DNA from: Paractinoplanes aksuensis
Lineage (GTDB): Bacteria; Actinomycetota; Actinomycetes; Mycobacteriales; Micromonosporaceae
Assembly: GCF_024137025.1 (NCBI RefSeq)
Contig: NZ_JAMYJR010000041.1
Span: 62,001 to 126,000, forward strand
Reading direction: 5' to 3'
Length of the DNA stretch: 64,000 bases
Shown here: positions 36,242-45,390 of the stretch, in pieces
Position numbering within the stretch: the first letter of the stretch is position 1
Layout: each line of letters begins with the position of its first letter
Notes under the pieces: generated by a model
Seen by the model: only the letters and a program-made list of their open reading frames with translations
The model's database searches: none
What the model was told of the DNA's origin: nothing
Made by a program: the position numbers and the translations under genes

Positions 36242-38071
36242 TTACAGCCTAAGCGAGCGAGCGTCATCCGAACGGTCAGTTACCGATGAGCGAACGGACG
36301 AGTCTTTACCCGAAGCGGCCGCCTCGGCCCGGTTGAGCAGGGAAGTGAACCGCGCCGCGCCACGAACCGGTGACACCCAGTCGCCGGAAGTTTCCACCAG
36401 CCGGGTGTCGGCGAGTTCGAGCCAGGCCAGGATCCGCTCCGTCTCCTCGGCCGAGGCGGCCGGGACCGGGCCTCGTCCGGGAAGGACTGTCTCGGCCGTC
36501 AGGCGCACCGCGTCGAGAGTGGGCCGGGGATGCTCGCGGGGCGGGGAGGTGGCCGCGGCGGCCAGCCGGCCGTGCCGGACGACGACGATCTCCCACCCGC
36601 CCACCTTGTCGCGCCGGGCCGCGACGATTTCGGACAGCCGGGTCATGGCGCTCAGCCGCTGCATGCGCACGGTGGCCCGCAGCAGCGCGATGAGCCGGGA
36701 CCGGAGCACGGCCGCCTCTTCGTATCTGCGCTTTTCGGACAGCGTGTCGATGCGGTCCATCAGGGCGTCGACCACCTGGGACGGATCGCCGTCGAGGGCC
36801 GAGCGGAACGGCAGCGCGGCCGTCGCCTCGTACGCCTCGGGGGTGATCTTGTGTTCGCACGGCGCGGGGCACCGGCCCAGCTCGGCCAGGGCGCAGGCCG
36901 GGGTCGGGGTGCGCACCGAGAGCCGGTGGCTGCACTGGCGCAGCGGGACGGCGTCGTAGACCCCGGCCGCGGCCAGCTCGGCCGTCTTGCGCGACGAGAA
37001 GGGCCCGAGATAGGCCGCGCCGTCGTCGGCCATCGCGCGCACCACGGACAGTCGCGGATAGGCCTCGGCGGTGAGTTTGAGCCAGACCACGCGTTCGGGA
37101 TATTTCGACCGGCGGTTGTAGGGCGGGGCGTGGGCCGCGATCAGCCGCAGCTCGCGGACCTCGGCCTCGAGCGAGTGGGCACATTCGAGCGCCTCGACGC
37201 GGGTGGCGGCGCCGAGCATCTCGGAGATGCGCGCCCGCTTCTCACTGGCGGTGAAATAACTCCGTACGCGGGTGGCAATGTCTTTCGATTTGCCCACATA
37301 GAGCGCACGCCCGTCGCCGGCCCGGAACACGTAGACCCCGGGGACGTGGGGCAGGCCGTCGGCCAGGTGGCGCTGGCGGCGCTGGGTGGGGGTGACCGCC
37401 TTGGCGAACTCGATCGCGTCGCCCACCGTGTGGACCCGGAAGCTGCCCAGCCGCTCGATCAGCCCGTGCAGCACGTCGACCGTGGCCCGGGCGTCGTCGA
37501 GCGCGCGGTGGGTGGGCTGGACGGTGGCGTGGAAGAACTGGGCCAGCGTGCCGAGCTTGCGGTTGGGCACCTCGTCACGGGTCAGCGCCCGGCGGGCCAC
37601 GGCGGCCGTGTCGAGCACCCGCGGGTTGGGCCAGGCGTAGCCGTGCCGGGCGCAGGCGGCCTTGAGAAAGCCGACGTCGTAGGGCGCGTTGTGGGCCACC
37701 AGCACCGCGCCCCGCAGGAACTCGAGCAGGCTGGGCAGCACCGACTCGATCGGCGGGGCCGGGGCCAGCATCGCCTCGGTGATGCCGGTCAGGACGGTGA
37801 TGAAGGGCGGCAGCCGCTCACCCGGGTTGACCAGGGTCGCGAAGACGCCCAGCTCCTCGCCGCCGCGCACCTTGACCGCGCCGATCTCGGTGATGCCGGC
37901 GCCGTCGGCCGCACCCCCGGTCGTCTCGAGGTCGAGCACCACGAAGGTGGTGTCGGCGAGGGAGAGGGCCGCCGGGTCGACGGACCCGTCAGCGCTGAGG
38001 AGCGTGTCCAGAGTGCCCTGGACATATGCGGGTTGTGCCACGGCGGGGAGATTAGAGCGGGGGTACGACAA
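36242..38071 (-). CDS. DEDD exonuclease domain and GIY-YIG (UvrC N-terminal-like) fusion protein
   Basis: 609 aa. The N-terminal exonuclease (about residues 40-210) resembles DNA polymerase III epsilon: VVLDLETTG, a central HNAPYDVGF and HRALDDARAT. A GIY-YIG nuclease domain follows (about 240-325) with PGVYVFRAGDGRALYVGKS. Then come a Cys-containing segment (CALAELGRCPAPC) and a coiled, UvrB-interaction-like stretch, so the second half resembles UvrC/Cho. The protein matches mycobacterial Rv2191 as recalled. A role in DNA repair is likely but its substrate is unclear. The start is ATG 38071. Confidence 0.93.
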   Translation of the reverse strand: MSYPRSNLPAVAQPAYVQGTLDTLLSADGSVDPAALSLADTTFVVLDLETTGGAADGAGITEIGAVKVRGGEELGVFATLVNPGERLPPFITVLTGITEAMLAPAPPIESVLPSLLEFLRGAVLVAHNAPYDVGFLKAACARHGYAWPNPRVLDTAAVARRALTRDEVPNRKLGTLAQFFHATVQPTHRALDDARATVDVLHGLIERLGSFRVHTVGDAIEFAKAVTPTQRRQRHLADGLPHVPGVYVFRAGDGRALYVGKSKDIATRVRSYFTASEKRARISEMLGAATRVEALECAHSLEAEVRELRLIAAHAPPYNRRSKYPERVVWLKLTAEAYPRLSVVRAMADDGAAYLGPFSSRKTAELAAAGVYDAVPLRQCSHRLSVRTPTPACALAELGRCPAPCEHKITPEAYEATAALPFRSALDGDPSQVVDALMDRIDTLSEKRRYEEAAVLRSRLIALLRATVRMQRLSAMTRLSEIVAARRDKVGGWEIVVVRHGRLAAAATSPPREHPRPTLDAVRLTAETVLPGRGPVPAASAEETERILAWLELADTRLVETSGDWVSPVRGAARFTSLLNRAEAAASGKDSSVRSSVTDRSDDARSLRL

Positions 38072-38145
38072 GAACGCGCGCGGCGCCGGAAAAGATCACT
38101 TGCTTCGACAAGCTTTTCTCCGGCCCACGGTGGGAGAATGGGCAG

Positions 38146-39516
38146 ATGTCCGAGCTCCTGCCACCCGGCGACCGCCCCGATCAGGAGGCGGCCGTTCCGG
38201 ATGGGGAGTTCGCGCCCGAGCCGGTCCTGCCCGAACCGGTCCGCCAGCGGATCACTGTGCTGGCCGCGGCCGCTCTGCCCGGCCTGCCGGCCGACGAGAT
38301 CCCGGCCCAGATGAAAAAAGTCGCCCGTTTCGCCCCCAATCGACGGGCCCGGCTCGGTGGGCGCGAGATCGCCGCTCAGCTGGCCGCCGACCCGCTGTTC
38401 CGGCAGCGCATCAGCGGCCGGGTCGTCACCGATTCGGGCGATCTGGGCGCCGCCGTCGCCTCGGGCATGGCCCCGGCCGCGGCCGACCCGGTCGAGGTGG
38501 CCGCGCTGGCCTATCTGGCCCGCCCCGAGGGCTGGCGTGAGCTGGTCGAGGCGGCCGGTCACGCGGTGCTGGCCGAGGCCGACAGCGCCGCGATCGCGGC
38601 CCAGGTGCGCGACGCCGAGCAGCGGGCGGCCCGGGCCGAGCACGACCGCGCGGTGGCCAAGGTCGAGGCCGACAAGCTGCGCGACGAGCTGGCTCGCGTC
38701 CGCGAAGAGCTCGGGCAGCTGCGGGAGGAGTCCCGCGCCACCTCCAAGGCCCTGCGCGAGGCCCAGGCCGCCCAGAAGCGCGCGAGCGACCTGCTGGCCA
38801 CCGAAAAGGGACGCGCGTCGCGGGTGGCGGCCGACCACGATTCCGAGGTACGCCGGTTGAAGACCCGGCTGGCCGAGGCCGAGGCGCTCGCCGCGACCGG
38901 AAAGGCGGCGGCCAAGGACGCCCGGGCCGCCGACGATGCCCGGCTCTGGCTGCTGATCGAGACGATCGGCCAGGCCGCCAGCGGTCTGCGCCGCGAGCTG
39001 GCGCTCAACCCGGCCGACAAGATGCCGGCCGACTACGTGGCCGACGCCGCCGCCGACCGTCCGGGCTCGCCCGAGCGTTCCCAGGCCCGCGCCCAGGACA
39101 CGGACGATCCCGGCCGCCTCGACCAGCTGCTCGCCCTGCCCCGGGCCCATCTGATCGTCGACGGCTACAACGTCACCAAGCGCGGCTTCGCCGAGATGTC
39201 GCTCGAGCAACAGCGCAAACGCCTGGTCACCGGGCTCGGTGGCATCGCCGCCCAGACCGGGGACGAGGTGACCGTGGTCTTCGACGGGGCCGAGCGGGTG
39301 CACGGCCTGCCGCCGGCGCCGCGGGGCGTACGGGTGCTCTTCTCGCGCAAGGGCGACACCGCCGACGAGCTGATCCGCCAGCTGGTGCGGGGCGAGCCGG
39401 CCGGGCGGCCGATCGTGGTCATCTCGTCCGACCGCGAGGTCGCCGACGGCGTCCGCCGCCACGGTGCGTATCCGATGGGGGCCGACTCCCTGCTGCGCCG
39501 GTTGTCGCGGTCCTGA
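38146..39516 (+). CDS. NYN-domain (YacP-like) RNA-processing protein with coiled coil
   Basis: 456 aa. After a Pro-rich N-terminus come a helical region and a long coiled coil (about residues 140-270, with many Glu, Arg and Ala heptads). The C-terminal NYN domain (about 320-456) carries the acidic residues of this PIN-like nuclease fold: HLIVDGYNV, VTVVFDGAE and ISSDREVADG. YacP-like NYN proteins are endoribonucleases or RNA-binding factors. It is divergent from the DEDD/GIY-YIG gene with 74 bp between starts. Confidence 0.93.
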   Translation: MSELLPPGDRPDQEAAVPDGEFAPEPVLPEPVRQRITVLAAAALPGLPADEIPAQMKKVARFAPNRRARLGGREIAAQLAADPLFRQRISGRVVTDSGDLGAAVASGMAPAAADPVEVAALAYLARPEGWRELVEAAGHAVLAEADSAAIAAQVRDAEQRAARAEHDRAVAKVEADKLRDELARVREELGQLREESRATSKALREAQAAQKRASDLLATEKGRASRVAADHDSEVRRLKTRLAEAEALAATGKAAAKDARAADDARLWLLIETIGQAASGLRRELALNPADKMPADYVADAAADRPGSPERSQARAQDTDDPGRLDQLLALPRAHLIVDGYNVTKRGFAEMSLEQQRKRLVTGLGGIAAQTGDEVTVVFDGAERVHGLPPAPRGVRVLFSRKGDTADELIRQLVRGEPAGRPIVVISSDREVADGVRRHGAYPMGADSLLRRLSRS

Positions 39517-39624
39517 GCTGCGGTTTCCCGTTTTTGTCATACCCCACCCCTAGCGTGATGGTCACCGATGGTGGTCGGCCCGCGACTTCTGATGTCGCAC
39601 CGGCCGCCCGGGGGAGGAGGAGTG

Positions 39625-39846
39625 ATGATCATCGACTGCGGTCGTTGCGACCAGAGGTCGGCCGAGTGCAAGGGCTGCCTGGTCGGGGCCCTGATGGACA
39701 CCCCCGACGGCATCGCCGACCTGACCCCCGGCGAGCTGCGGGCGATCGAGGTGTTCGAGCTGGCCGGCTTCGAGGTCGAGCTGCTCGAGACGCCCGAGCC
39801 GCCGGTGGTGGTGCCGATGTACCCCCGAGGGCGTCACGTGGCGTGA
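39625..39846 (+). CDS. Small Cys-rich conserved protein
   Basis: 73 aa. It begins with a Cys cluster, CGRC (about residues 5-8) and CKGC (about 15-18), which could bind zinc or form disulfides, followed by an acidic alpha/beta stretch. ATG 39625 has a GGAGG site 4 nt upstream; a GTG 3 nt before is also in frame. It may be co-transcribed with the upstream NYN gene. Function unknown. Confidence 0.8.
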   Translation: MIIDCGRCDQRSAECKGCLVGALMDTPDGIADLTPGELRAIEVFELAGFEVELLETPEPPVVVPMYPRGRHVA

Positions 39847-39894
39847 TCGCGAGTCTCTAGGATGGGCGGTCACGGTGGGTCGTCGGAGGTGGGC

Positions 39895-41148
39895 ATGAAT
39901 CGGCTCTGGGCAGCCGGCACGCTGGTGGTCCTGCTGGCCGCGCTGGCCGTGGTGGCCTACCTGGTCGTCCCGTGGCACCGTCCGCCCGCCCCGCGTCCCG
40001 ACCAGCTCGACGCCCTCCGTCAGCTGCCGGCCGACAAGGTGGCCCGCGCCCGTGAGTTCCGGTCCGAGTTGCGGCCCGGCAGCTACGTCTCGATGGTTCT
40101 CGGGCTCGTGCTGGCCCTGGTCATCGGTCTCACCCCGCTCGGCGCGTGGCTGGTCACCCAGGCCGGTCGGCCGTTCGGCGGGCACTGGCTGGCCCAGGCC
40201 GTCCTCGGCGGGTTCACGGTGGTGCTGGTGTCCGAGGCGATCACGCTGCCGCTGGCGGCCTGGCGGCACACGATCGTCGTCCGCTACGGCATCTCCACCC
40301 AGTCCTGGGGCGCGTGGTCGGTCGACCTGCTGAAGTCGTGGGCGGTCGGCGCCGTTCTGGGCGGGCTGGTGCTGGCCGGCTTCTACACGCTCACCCACTT
40401 CGCGCCGCGCTGGTGGTGGGCGTTCGGCGCGGCCGGCGCGGCGGGCCTGGTGGTGCTGCTCTCGTTCGTGCTGCCGGTGCTGGTCGAGCCGGTCTTCAAC
40501 AAGTTCACGCCGATGGCCGACGGCCCCTTGCGTACGGAGTTGATCGAGCTGGCGGCTCGTGACGGGGTCCCGGTGAAAGACGTGCTGGTCGCCGACGCGT
40601 CCCGCCGCACCAAGGCCGTCAACGCCTACGTCTCCGGTCTCGGGCCGACCCGGCGCATCGTCGTCTACGACACGATGCTCACCGAGGCCGAGCCGGCCGA
40701 GGTGGTGTCGGTGGCCGCCCACGAGCTCGGCCACGCCAAGGATGGCGACGTCTGGACGGGCACGCTCCTCGGCGCGCTGGGCTCGGCGGCGGCGGTGATC
40801 GCGCTCTTCCTGCTCGGCTCCTGGGGCTGGCTGCTCGACCGGGCCGGCGTCGGCGCCATCGGCGAGCCGAGAGCCATCGGCCTGCTCATCGCCGTGGTCA
40901 CGCTGGCCGGCCTGGCCGCCGGTCCGGCCCAGGCCTTCGTGTCGCGGCGCATCGAGGCCCAGGCCGACGAACACGCGCTCGTCCTCACCGGCGACCCGGT
41001 GACGTTCGAGGCGATGCAGCGCCGCCTCGGCACGGTCAACCTGTCCGACCCCGACCCGCCCGCCTGGGAGCACCTCTTGTTCGCCTCACACCCGTCCACG
41101 GTGGAACGCATGGCCGCCGCCCGCGCCTTCGCCCGGGGGTCCCGCTGA
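39895..41148 (+). CDS. M48-family membrane metalloprotease (CAAX protease 1/HtpX-like)
   Basis: 417 aa with several N-terminal hydrophobic segments. The zinc motif is HELGH (about residue 277) in VAAHELGHAKDGD, with the third ligand Glu in EAQADEHAL (about 360). This is the layout of Ste24/HtpX-type proteases that cleave membrane proteins. ATG 39895 is supported by GGAGG 6 nt upstream. Substrate unknown. Confidence 0.93.
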   Translation: MNRLWAAGTLVVLLAALAVVAYLVVPWHRPPAPRPDQLDALRQLPADKVARAREFRSELRPGSYVSMVLGLVLALVIGLTPLGAWLVTQAGRPFGGHWLAQAVLGGFTVVLVSEAITLPLAAWRHTIVVRYGISTQSWGAWSVDLLKSWAVGAVLGGLVLAGFYTLTHFAPRWWWAFGAAGAAGLVVLLSFVLPVLVEPVFNKFTPMADGPLRTELIELAARDGVPVKDVLVADASRRTKAVNAYVSGLGPTRRIVVYDTMLTEAEPAEVVSVAAHELGHAKDGDVWTGTLLGALGSAAAVIALFLLGSWGWLLDRAGVGAIGEPRAIGLLIAVVTLAGLAAGPAQAFVSRRIEAQADEHALVLTGDPVTFEAMQRRLGTVNLSDPDPPAWEHLLFASHPSTVERMAAARAFARGSR

Positions 41149-41206
41149 TGGCCCGCCTCTCGCCGGCCCGCGACTCCTTCGGCCGGCCCGTGCGGAGGGT
41201 GCGCTG

Positions 41207-42334
41207 ATGGGGCGCACCCTGCTGGTCACCAACGACTTTCCGCCCCGGCCGGGTGGGATCCAGCAGTTCGTGCACAACCTGGCGGTGCGTCAGCCGGCCG
41301 ATTCGGTCGTCGTCTACGCCTCGACCTGGCGTGGGGCGGCCGCGTTCGATGCCGAGCAGCCGTTCGAGGTGGTCCGGGAGTCGACCGGCATCCTGCTCCC
41401 GACGCCCCCGATCGCCCGCCGGGCGGCCGAGATCGCGCGCGCTCACGGGTGTGACCGGGTCTGGTTCGGGGCCGCAGCGCCGCTGGGCCTCCTGGCCGAC
41501 GGACTGCGCCGGCGGGCCGGCATCGAGCGGGCGGTGTCGCTCACCCATGGGCACGAGATCGGCTGGGCCGCCCTGCCCGGCGCCCGCACGCTGCTGCGCC
41601 GCATCGCCCGCGGCAACGACGTGATCACCTACCTGGGCGAGTACCAGCGGAGCCGGCTCGACAAGGCGCTGCACGGCCTGACGTCGCTCGAGCGCCTGGC
41701 CCCCGGGGTCGACGTCGACGCGTTCCACCCCGGCGTGGACGGCAGCGAGGTCCGTGCGCGACACGGCCTGACCGGCCGCCCGGTCATCGTCTGCGTCTCC
41801 CGCCTGGTGCCCCGCAAGGGGCAAGACGTGCTGATCAAGGCATTGCCGACGATCCGCCGGCGGGTGCCCGACGCCGCGCTGCTGCTGGTCAGTGGCGGCC
41901 CCTACCGCGAGAAGCTGGCCCGCCTGGCCCGGGAGGCCGGGGTCGAGCGTGACGTCGTGTTCACCGGCTCGGTCCCGTGGGCCGAGCTGCCCGCCCACTA
42001 TGCCGCGGGCGACGTGTACGCCATGCCGTGCCGCACCCGGGCGGCCGGCCTCGACGTCGAGGGCCTGGGCATCGTCTACCTGGAGGCGTCGGCCACCGGC
42101 CTGCCCGTCCTCGGCGGCGACTCCGGCGGCGCCCCCGACGCCGTCCGCGAAGGCGAAACCGGCTACGTGGTCGGCGGCACCGACGTCGAGGCGATCGCCG
42201 CCCGCCTCACCGAACTGCTCACCGACCAGGCGAAGGCCAAAGCGATGGGCGAGGCCGGCCGCGCCTGGGTCGAGGCGGAGTGGCGCTGGGAGAACCAGGC
42301 CGCCCGCCTGACCAACCTCCTCGATCTCCGCTGA
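41207..42334 (+). CDS. pimB: GT4-family mannosyltransferase, probable PimB'
   Basis: 375 aa, GT-B fold, GT4 family. The N-terminal NDFPPRPGGIQ glycine loop, VSRLVPRKGQDVLI (about residues 196-209) and the C-terminal GLGIVYLEASATGLP with the E-x7-E pattern are characteristic. Closely resembles mycobacterial and corynebacterial PimB' (Rv2188c as recalled), which adds the second mannose to phosphatidylinositol monomannoside from GDP-mannose at the inner face of the membrane. It fits the local synteny with SRPBCC and PlsC genes. Confidence 0.88.
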   Translation: MGRTLLVTNDFPPRPGGIQQFVHNLAVRQPADSVVVYASTWRGAAAFDAEQPFEVVRESTGILLPTPPIARRAAEIARAHGCDRVWFGAAAPLGLLADGLRRRAGIERAVSLTHGHEIGWAALPGARTLLRRIARGNDVITYLGEYQRSRLDKALHGLTSLERLAPGVDVDAFHPGVDGSEVRARHGLTGRPVIVCVSRLVPRKGQDVLIKALPTIRRRVPDAALLLVSGGPYREKLARLAREAGVERDVVFTGSVPWAELPAHYAAGDVYAMPCRTRAAGLDVEGLGIVYLEASATGLPVLGGDSGGAPDAVREGETGYVVGGTDVEAIAARLTELLTDQAKAKAMGEAGRAWVEAEWRWENQAARLTNLLDLR

Positions 42335-42342
42335 GGCCGGTT

Positions 42343-42639
42343 GTGCTGCGTCGTGATGATGCCGCCGAACGGGCTCGTCGGATCAGCGTTTTGCAACACA
42401 CCGAGGCGACCTTCGATCCGCTGCCCTTTGACGCCGAGGCGGCCCGAACCTATGACGTGATTTGTGCGGCTGTCCGGGCGGCGGGCCGGACGCCGCGCCG
42501 GCGGGCTGCGGACCTGATGATCGCGTCGGTCGCTGCCGCCAACCGCCTGCCGTTGTTCACGACCAATTCCGACGACTTCAAGGGGCTGGACCGTCTGGTG
42601 ACTGTCGTCGCGGTCCCGCGCCCTGCTGCAGCGGGCTGA
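42343..42639 (+). pseudogene. PIN-domain (VapC-like) toxin remnant, N-terminus missing
   Basis: Up to 98 codons from GTG 42343. The translated C-terminal two-thirds of a VapC-like PIN domain are recognisable: the middle TFDPLPFDAEAARTYD, the acidic RRRAADLMIASVA, and LPLFTTNSDDFKGLD. The N-terminal strand with the first catalytic Asp (usually near residue 5 in LLDTxxL) is absent. No antitoxin gene lies alongside. The fragment starts right after the pimB stop, so it looks like a decayed toxin gene left by a deletion or insertion. Whether it is translated is unknown. Confidence 0.65.
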
Positions 42640-42741
42640 CGGCCCGTTCGGCGTCGCCGAGTCGGGTTTGGTTGGGTGGTGGGAGGCGGCGCACACCGCC
42701 GAAGACTCGCTCCGGTGTCAGCGGCGTGTCAGAGTTGGCCT

Positions 42742-43470
42742 ATGGATCCGGTAGGGCTTGGGGCTGTCGCGGCCGTGATGGTCGTCGGGGTTGTCGTGGG
42801 GGTCTGGCGGCGGCGCAGCGACGGTCGGCTGCGGGACGTGGCACCCGCCGCAGTCCCGGTGCCGGCCCCGGCCGAGGACGGGCCGTCGGGGGATCGAGGG
42901 ATCGCTCCGGTGGTCCGTCGGGCCGAACTCTCCGCGAGGGACGATTTCCCGGGCCGGCCGGCGAGCGAGGAGGTCGGCGTCGGGATGAAGGATGGCGTCG
43001 GGAGCTTGAGGCAGAGGCGTGGACTGCTGGTGGCTGCCGATGCGCGGGAGGAGCCGGGCGTGATCGGGGCTGAGGGGGATGCGGGCGCTGCGGTACGGCC
43101 CGATGCGCGGGAGGAGCCGGGCGTGATCGAGGCTGCGGGAGATCCGAGCGCGGCCGGGGAGCGGCTGGATGCCGGGTTGATGCGGGAACTCGGGGTGGGG
43201 GAGGCCAAGGCGACGCTGTTGCAGTTCTCGTCGGCGTTCTGTGCACCCTGCCGAGCCGTACGGCGGGTCAGTTCCGAGGTGGCCGCGATGGTGCCAGGGG
43301 TGCAGCACGTCGAGGTGGATGCGGAGAGCCACCTCGAAGCGGTGCGGGCGTTGGGGATCTGGCGGACGCCGACCCTGCTCGTGCTGGACGGGGACGGCCG
43401 GGTGGTCAAGCGGGCGACCGGCGTACCCGGGAAACCGCAGTTGATCGCGGCTCTCGGCGACGTGCTCTGA
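42742..43470 (+). CDS. Membrane-anchored thioredoxin-like protein with expanded linker
   Basis: 242 aa. One N-terminal helix (about residues 6-25, followed by WRRR) would anchor it. A long charged linker (about 30-145) leads to a thioredoxin domain (about 150-242) with active site FCAPCRA and a cis-Pro in RTPTLLVL. The C-terminal domain would face the cytoplasm or the envelope depending on topology; I cannot decide which. The linker contains a recent 63-bp duplication. The ATG lacks a strong ribosome site. Confidence 0.85.
   Translation: MDPVGLGAVAAVMVVGVVVGVWRRRSDGRLRDVAPAAVPVPAPAEDGPSGDRGIAPVVRRAELSARDDFPGRPASEEVGVGMKDGVGSLRQRRGLLVAADAREEPGVIGAEGDAGAAVRPDAREEPGVIEAAGDPSAAGERLDAGLMRELGVGEAKATLLQFSSAFCAPCRAVRRVSSEVAAMVPGVQHVEVDAESHLEAVRALGIWRTPTLLVLDGDGRVVKRATGVPGKPQLIAALGDVL
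43037..43129. repeat. In-frame duplication within the thioredoxin gene linker
   Basis: A perfect 30-bp direct repeat at 43037-43066 and 43100-43129, period 63 bp (21 codons), encodes DAREEPGVI twice. Sequence after each copy is also similar, so a 63-bp unit was duplicated in frame. Confidence 0.85.
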
Positions 43471-43518
43471 AGCAGGGCCGCCATGAGGTCCCGGTGGTGA
43501 AGGGCGTGCCGGCCGGGA

Positions 43519-44757
43519 TCAGGCGCCGGTTGATTCGGCCAGTTCGGGTGGGCGGCCGGGGGCGGGGGCGTCGGTGTGGGGGCCGCGGGTGAGGGTTCTG
43601 GTGCCGGGGACCAGGAATTGGGCGGCGGCCGACAGGAACAGGATGGCGGCGCAGGTGGTGAGGACCTTTGAGGTGCCGTACGCGGCGGACAGGGGGCCGG
43701 CCAGCACGTTGCCGACGGGCATGGCCAGGAACGACGTCAGGTAGTCCCAGGAGGAGACGCGGCCCAGCATGCGTTGGGGGACGTTGTCCTGGATGGCCGT
43801 CTCCCAGGCCACGTCGAAGAAGATCAGGCCCGCGTAGCCGATGATGGCGCCCGCGATGACGGCGATCAGCTCGGCCGGCCAGACGTAGGCCAGGGCCCAC
43901 AGCGGCATCAGCAGCAGGGTCAGCCAGCCTGCCCTCAGCAGACGCCGGGGCTTGAAGCGCAGGGCGATGGCCGCGCCGATGACTCCGCCCAAACCCTCGG
44001 CGGCGGCGATGAAGCCGGCGGCCGACGGGCCGCCCAGGCGCTCGATGGCCACCACCTGCACCAGGACCAGGATCACGCCGTTGGCGATGTGGTAGACCGT
44101 GGCCCCGAACAGGCCGAACATCAGCCAGTCGCGTTTCGCGATCTCGCGCCAGCCGGCGGCCAGTTCGGCCAGCATCGGGGAGCGTTCGCCGCGCTGGGCC
44201 CGGACCCGCAGCAGCAGGGCCGCCACCATCGAGGCCAGGAAGCTGGACGCGTTGACGGTGAAGCCGGCCGAGGCGCCGAACGCGGCCACCGTGACGCCGC
44301 CCAGCGCGGGGCCGGCGATCTGGCTGCCGGTCTGCAGCATGCTCAGGGTCGCGTTGGCCGACTGGCGCTTCTCGGGCGGCACCAGCAGCGGGCGCAGCGA
44401 GCTGAACGCGGGGTCGAAGAAGCTGGCAGCGCCGGTCGAGATCGCCGCCAGCGCGCACAGCAGCACCAGGTGGTAGCTGTCGCTGAAGAACATGAGGGCC
44501 ATGCCGCCCGCAGCGAGTAGGCGGACCAGGTCGGAGCCGACCATGACGTGCTGGGGCTGGAGGCGGTCGGCCCACACGCCGCCGAACAGGGTGCAGGCCA
44601 GGCGGGCGACGATCGACGAGGCCATGACCAGGCCGAGGTCGCCGGGGCCGCCCCCGGCCAGGACGACGGCCACGGCCAGCGCCACGGTCTGGAAGCCGTT
44701 GCCGACCCAGGACAGGGTCTGGCCGGCGGCCAGCAGTTGGAAATCGGAGAACCGCAT
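43519..44757 (-). CDS. MFS transporter (MFS_1/enterobactin-exporter-like)
   Basis: 412 aa with about twelve hydrophobic segments. The loop GGVWADRLQPQHVM (about residues 60-72) carries the MFS signature between helices 2 and 3, and the N-terminus FSDFQLLAAGQTLSWVG is typical of the MFS_3 group of drug and siderophore exporters. It is divergent from a MarR regulator, a classic regulator-efflux pair; the substrate is probably a toxic small molecule. Confidence 0.92.
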   Translation of the reverse strand: MRFSDFQLLAAGQTLSWVGNGFQTVALAVAVVLAGGGPGDLGLVMASSIVARLACTLFGGVWADRLQPQHVMVGSDLVRLLAAGGMALMFFSDSYHLVLLCALAAISTGAASFFDPAFSSLRPLLVPPEKRQSANATLSMLQTGSQIAGPALGGVTVAAFGASAGFTVNASSFLASMVAALLLRVRAQRGERSPMLAELAAGWREIAKRDWLMFGLFGATVYHIANGVILVLVQVVAIERLGGPSAAGFIAAAEGLGGVIGAAIALRFKPRRLLRAGWLTLLLMPLWALAYVWPAELIAVIAGAIIGYAGLIFFDVAWETAIQDNVPQRMLGRVSSWDYLTSFLAMPVGNVLAGPLSAAYGTSKVLTTCAAILFLSAAAQFLVPGTRTLTRGPHTDAPAPGRPPELAESTGA

Positions 44758-44823
44758 GGCAGGAAACTAGTTCACCGTCTAACTATTAGCAATCTAAAAA
44801 TCAGACGATGGCATAATGACGCG
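44758..44823. promoter_or_regulatory. AT-rich divergent operator/promoter between MFS and marR-like genes
   Basis: Markedly AT-rich compared with its surroundings. It holds the palindrome AACTAGTT (44765-44772) and TAGTT-N8-AACTA (44768-44785), a likely MarR site. A -10-like CATAAT at 44812-44817 lies 6 nt before the regulator's ATG, suggesting a leaderless transcript. Confidence 0.55.
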
Positions 44824-45327
44824 ATGGAGCAGGACAGCGTCGATCAGCATGTGGCGAGATGGTCGGCCTTCTGGGAGAACGAGCCCGCGTTCGCGCCCGA
44901 GGTCGAGGGCGCGCTGGTCCGCATGAACTTCATCCAGCGCGAGGCGCGCCGGGCCGACGCTGCCGCCTTCGCCGAGTCCCAGGAGCTCACCGCCGAGGAC
45001 TACAAGACCCTGCACGTGCTGATGATCCAGCCGTGGCCGGTCGAGGCCACCCCGGCCCAGCTGGCCGACGGGGCCCGGGTCACCCGGGCCGCCATGACGA
45101 GCCGGCTCGACCGGCTGGTCGCGGCCGAGCTGGTGACCCGCGAGAACGACGAGACCGACCGGCGGCGGGTGCTGATCCGGCCGACCGCGGCCGGGCGGGC
45201 CATATGGAGCAAGTACATCTTCGAGGGCATGGCCCGCGATCAGGGCCTGCTGAAGGCACTCTCGCACGAGGAGCTGATCCAGCTCAACGGTCTGCTGCGC
45301 AAGGTCGTGCTCGACCTGGAAAGTTGA
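44824..45327 (+). CDS. MarR-family transcriptional regulator
   Basis: 167 aa. The winged helix-turn-helix is visible: TPAQLADGARVTRAAMTSRLDRL (recognition region at about residues 80-102) and the wing ENDETDRRRVLIRPT with the conserved D-x-R motif. The N- and C-terminal helices would form the dimer interface. It probably represses the divergent MFS gene and itself. A longer frame upstream to 44548 is not coding because it overlaps the MFS gene. Confidence 0.92.
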   Translation: MEQDSVDQHVARWSAFWENEPAFAPEVEGALVRMNFIQREARRADAAAFAESQELTAEDYKTLHVLMIQPWPVEATPAQLADGARVTRAAMTSRLDRLVAAELVTRENDETDRRRVLIRPTAAGRAIWSKYIFEGMARDQGLLKALSHEELIQLNGLLRKVVLDLES

Positions 45328-45390
45328 CCGCGGCGCCGGTGATGCCTCTCACCAGGGCCTTTCGCCGTCCGGGGTGCGACGCTGACACGC

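Noticed and set aside
36070-36267. N-terminal extension of the RelA/SpoT homologue
   Set aside because: The added 66 residues show no similarity to Rel proteins and overlap the next gene's 3' end; ATG 36069 fits better.
37789-39540. 583-codon open frame on the minus strand
   Set aside because: It is antisense to the NYN-domain gene and the N-terminus of the DEDD gene. Only the ORFs on the opposite frames have recognisable domains.
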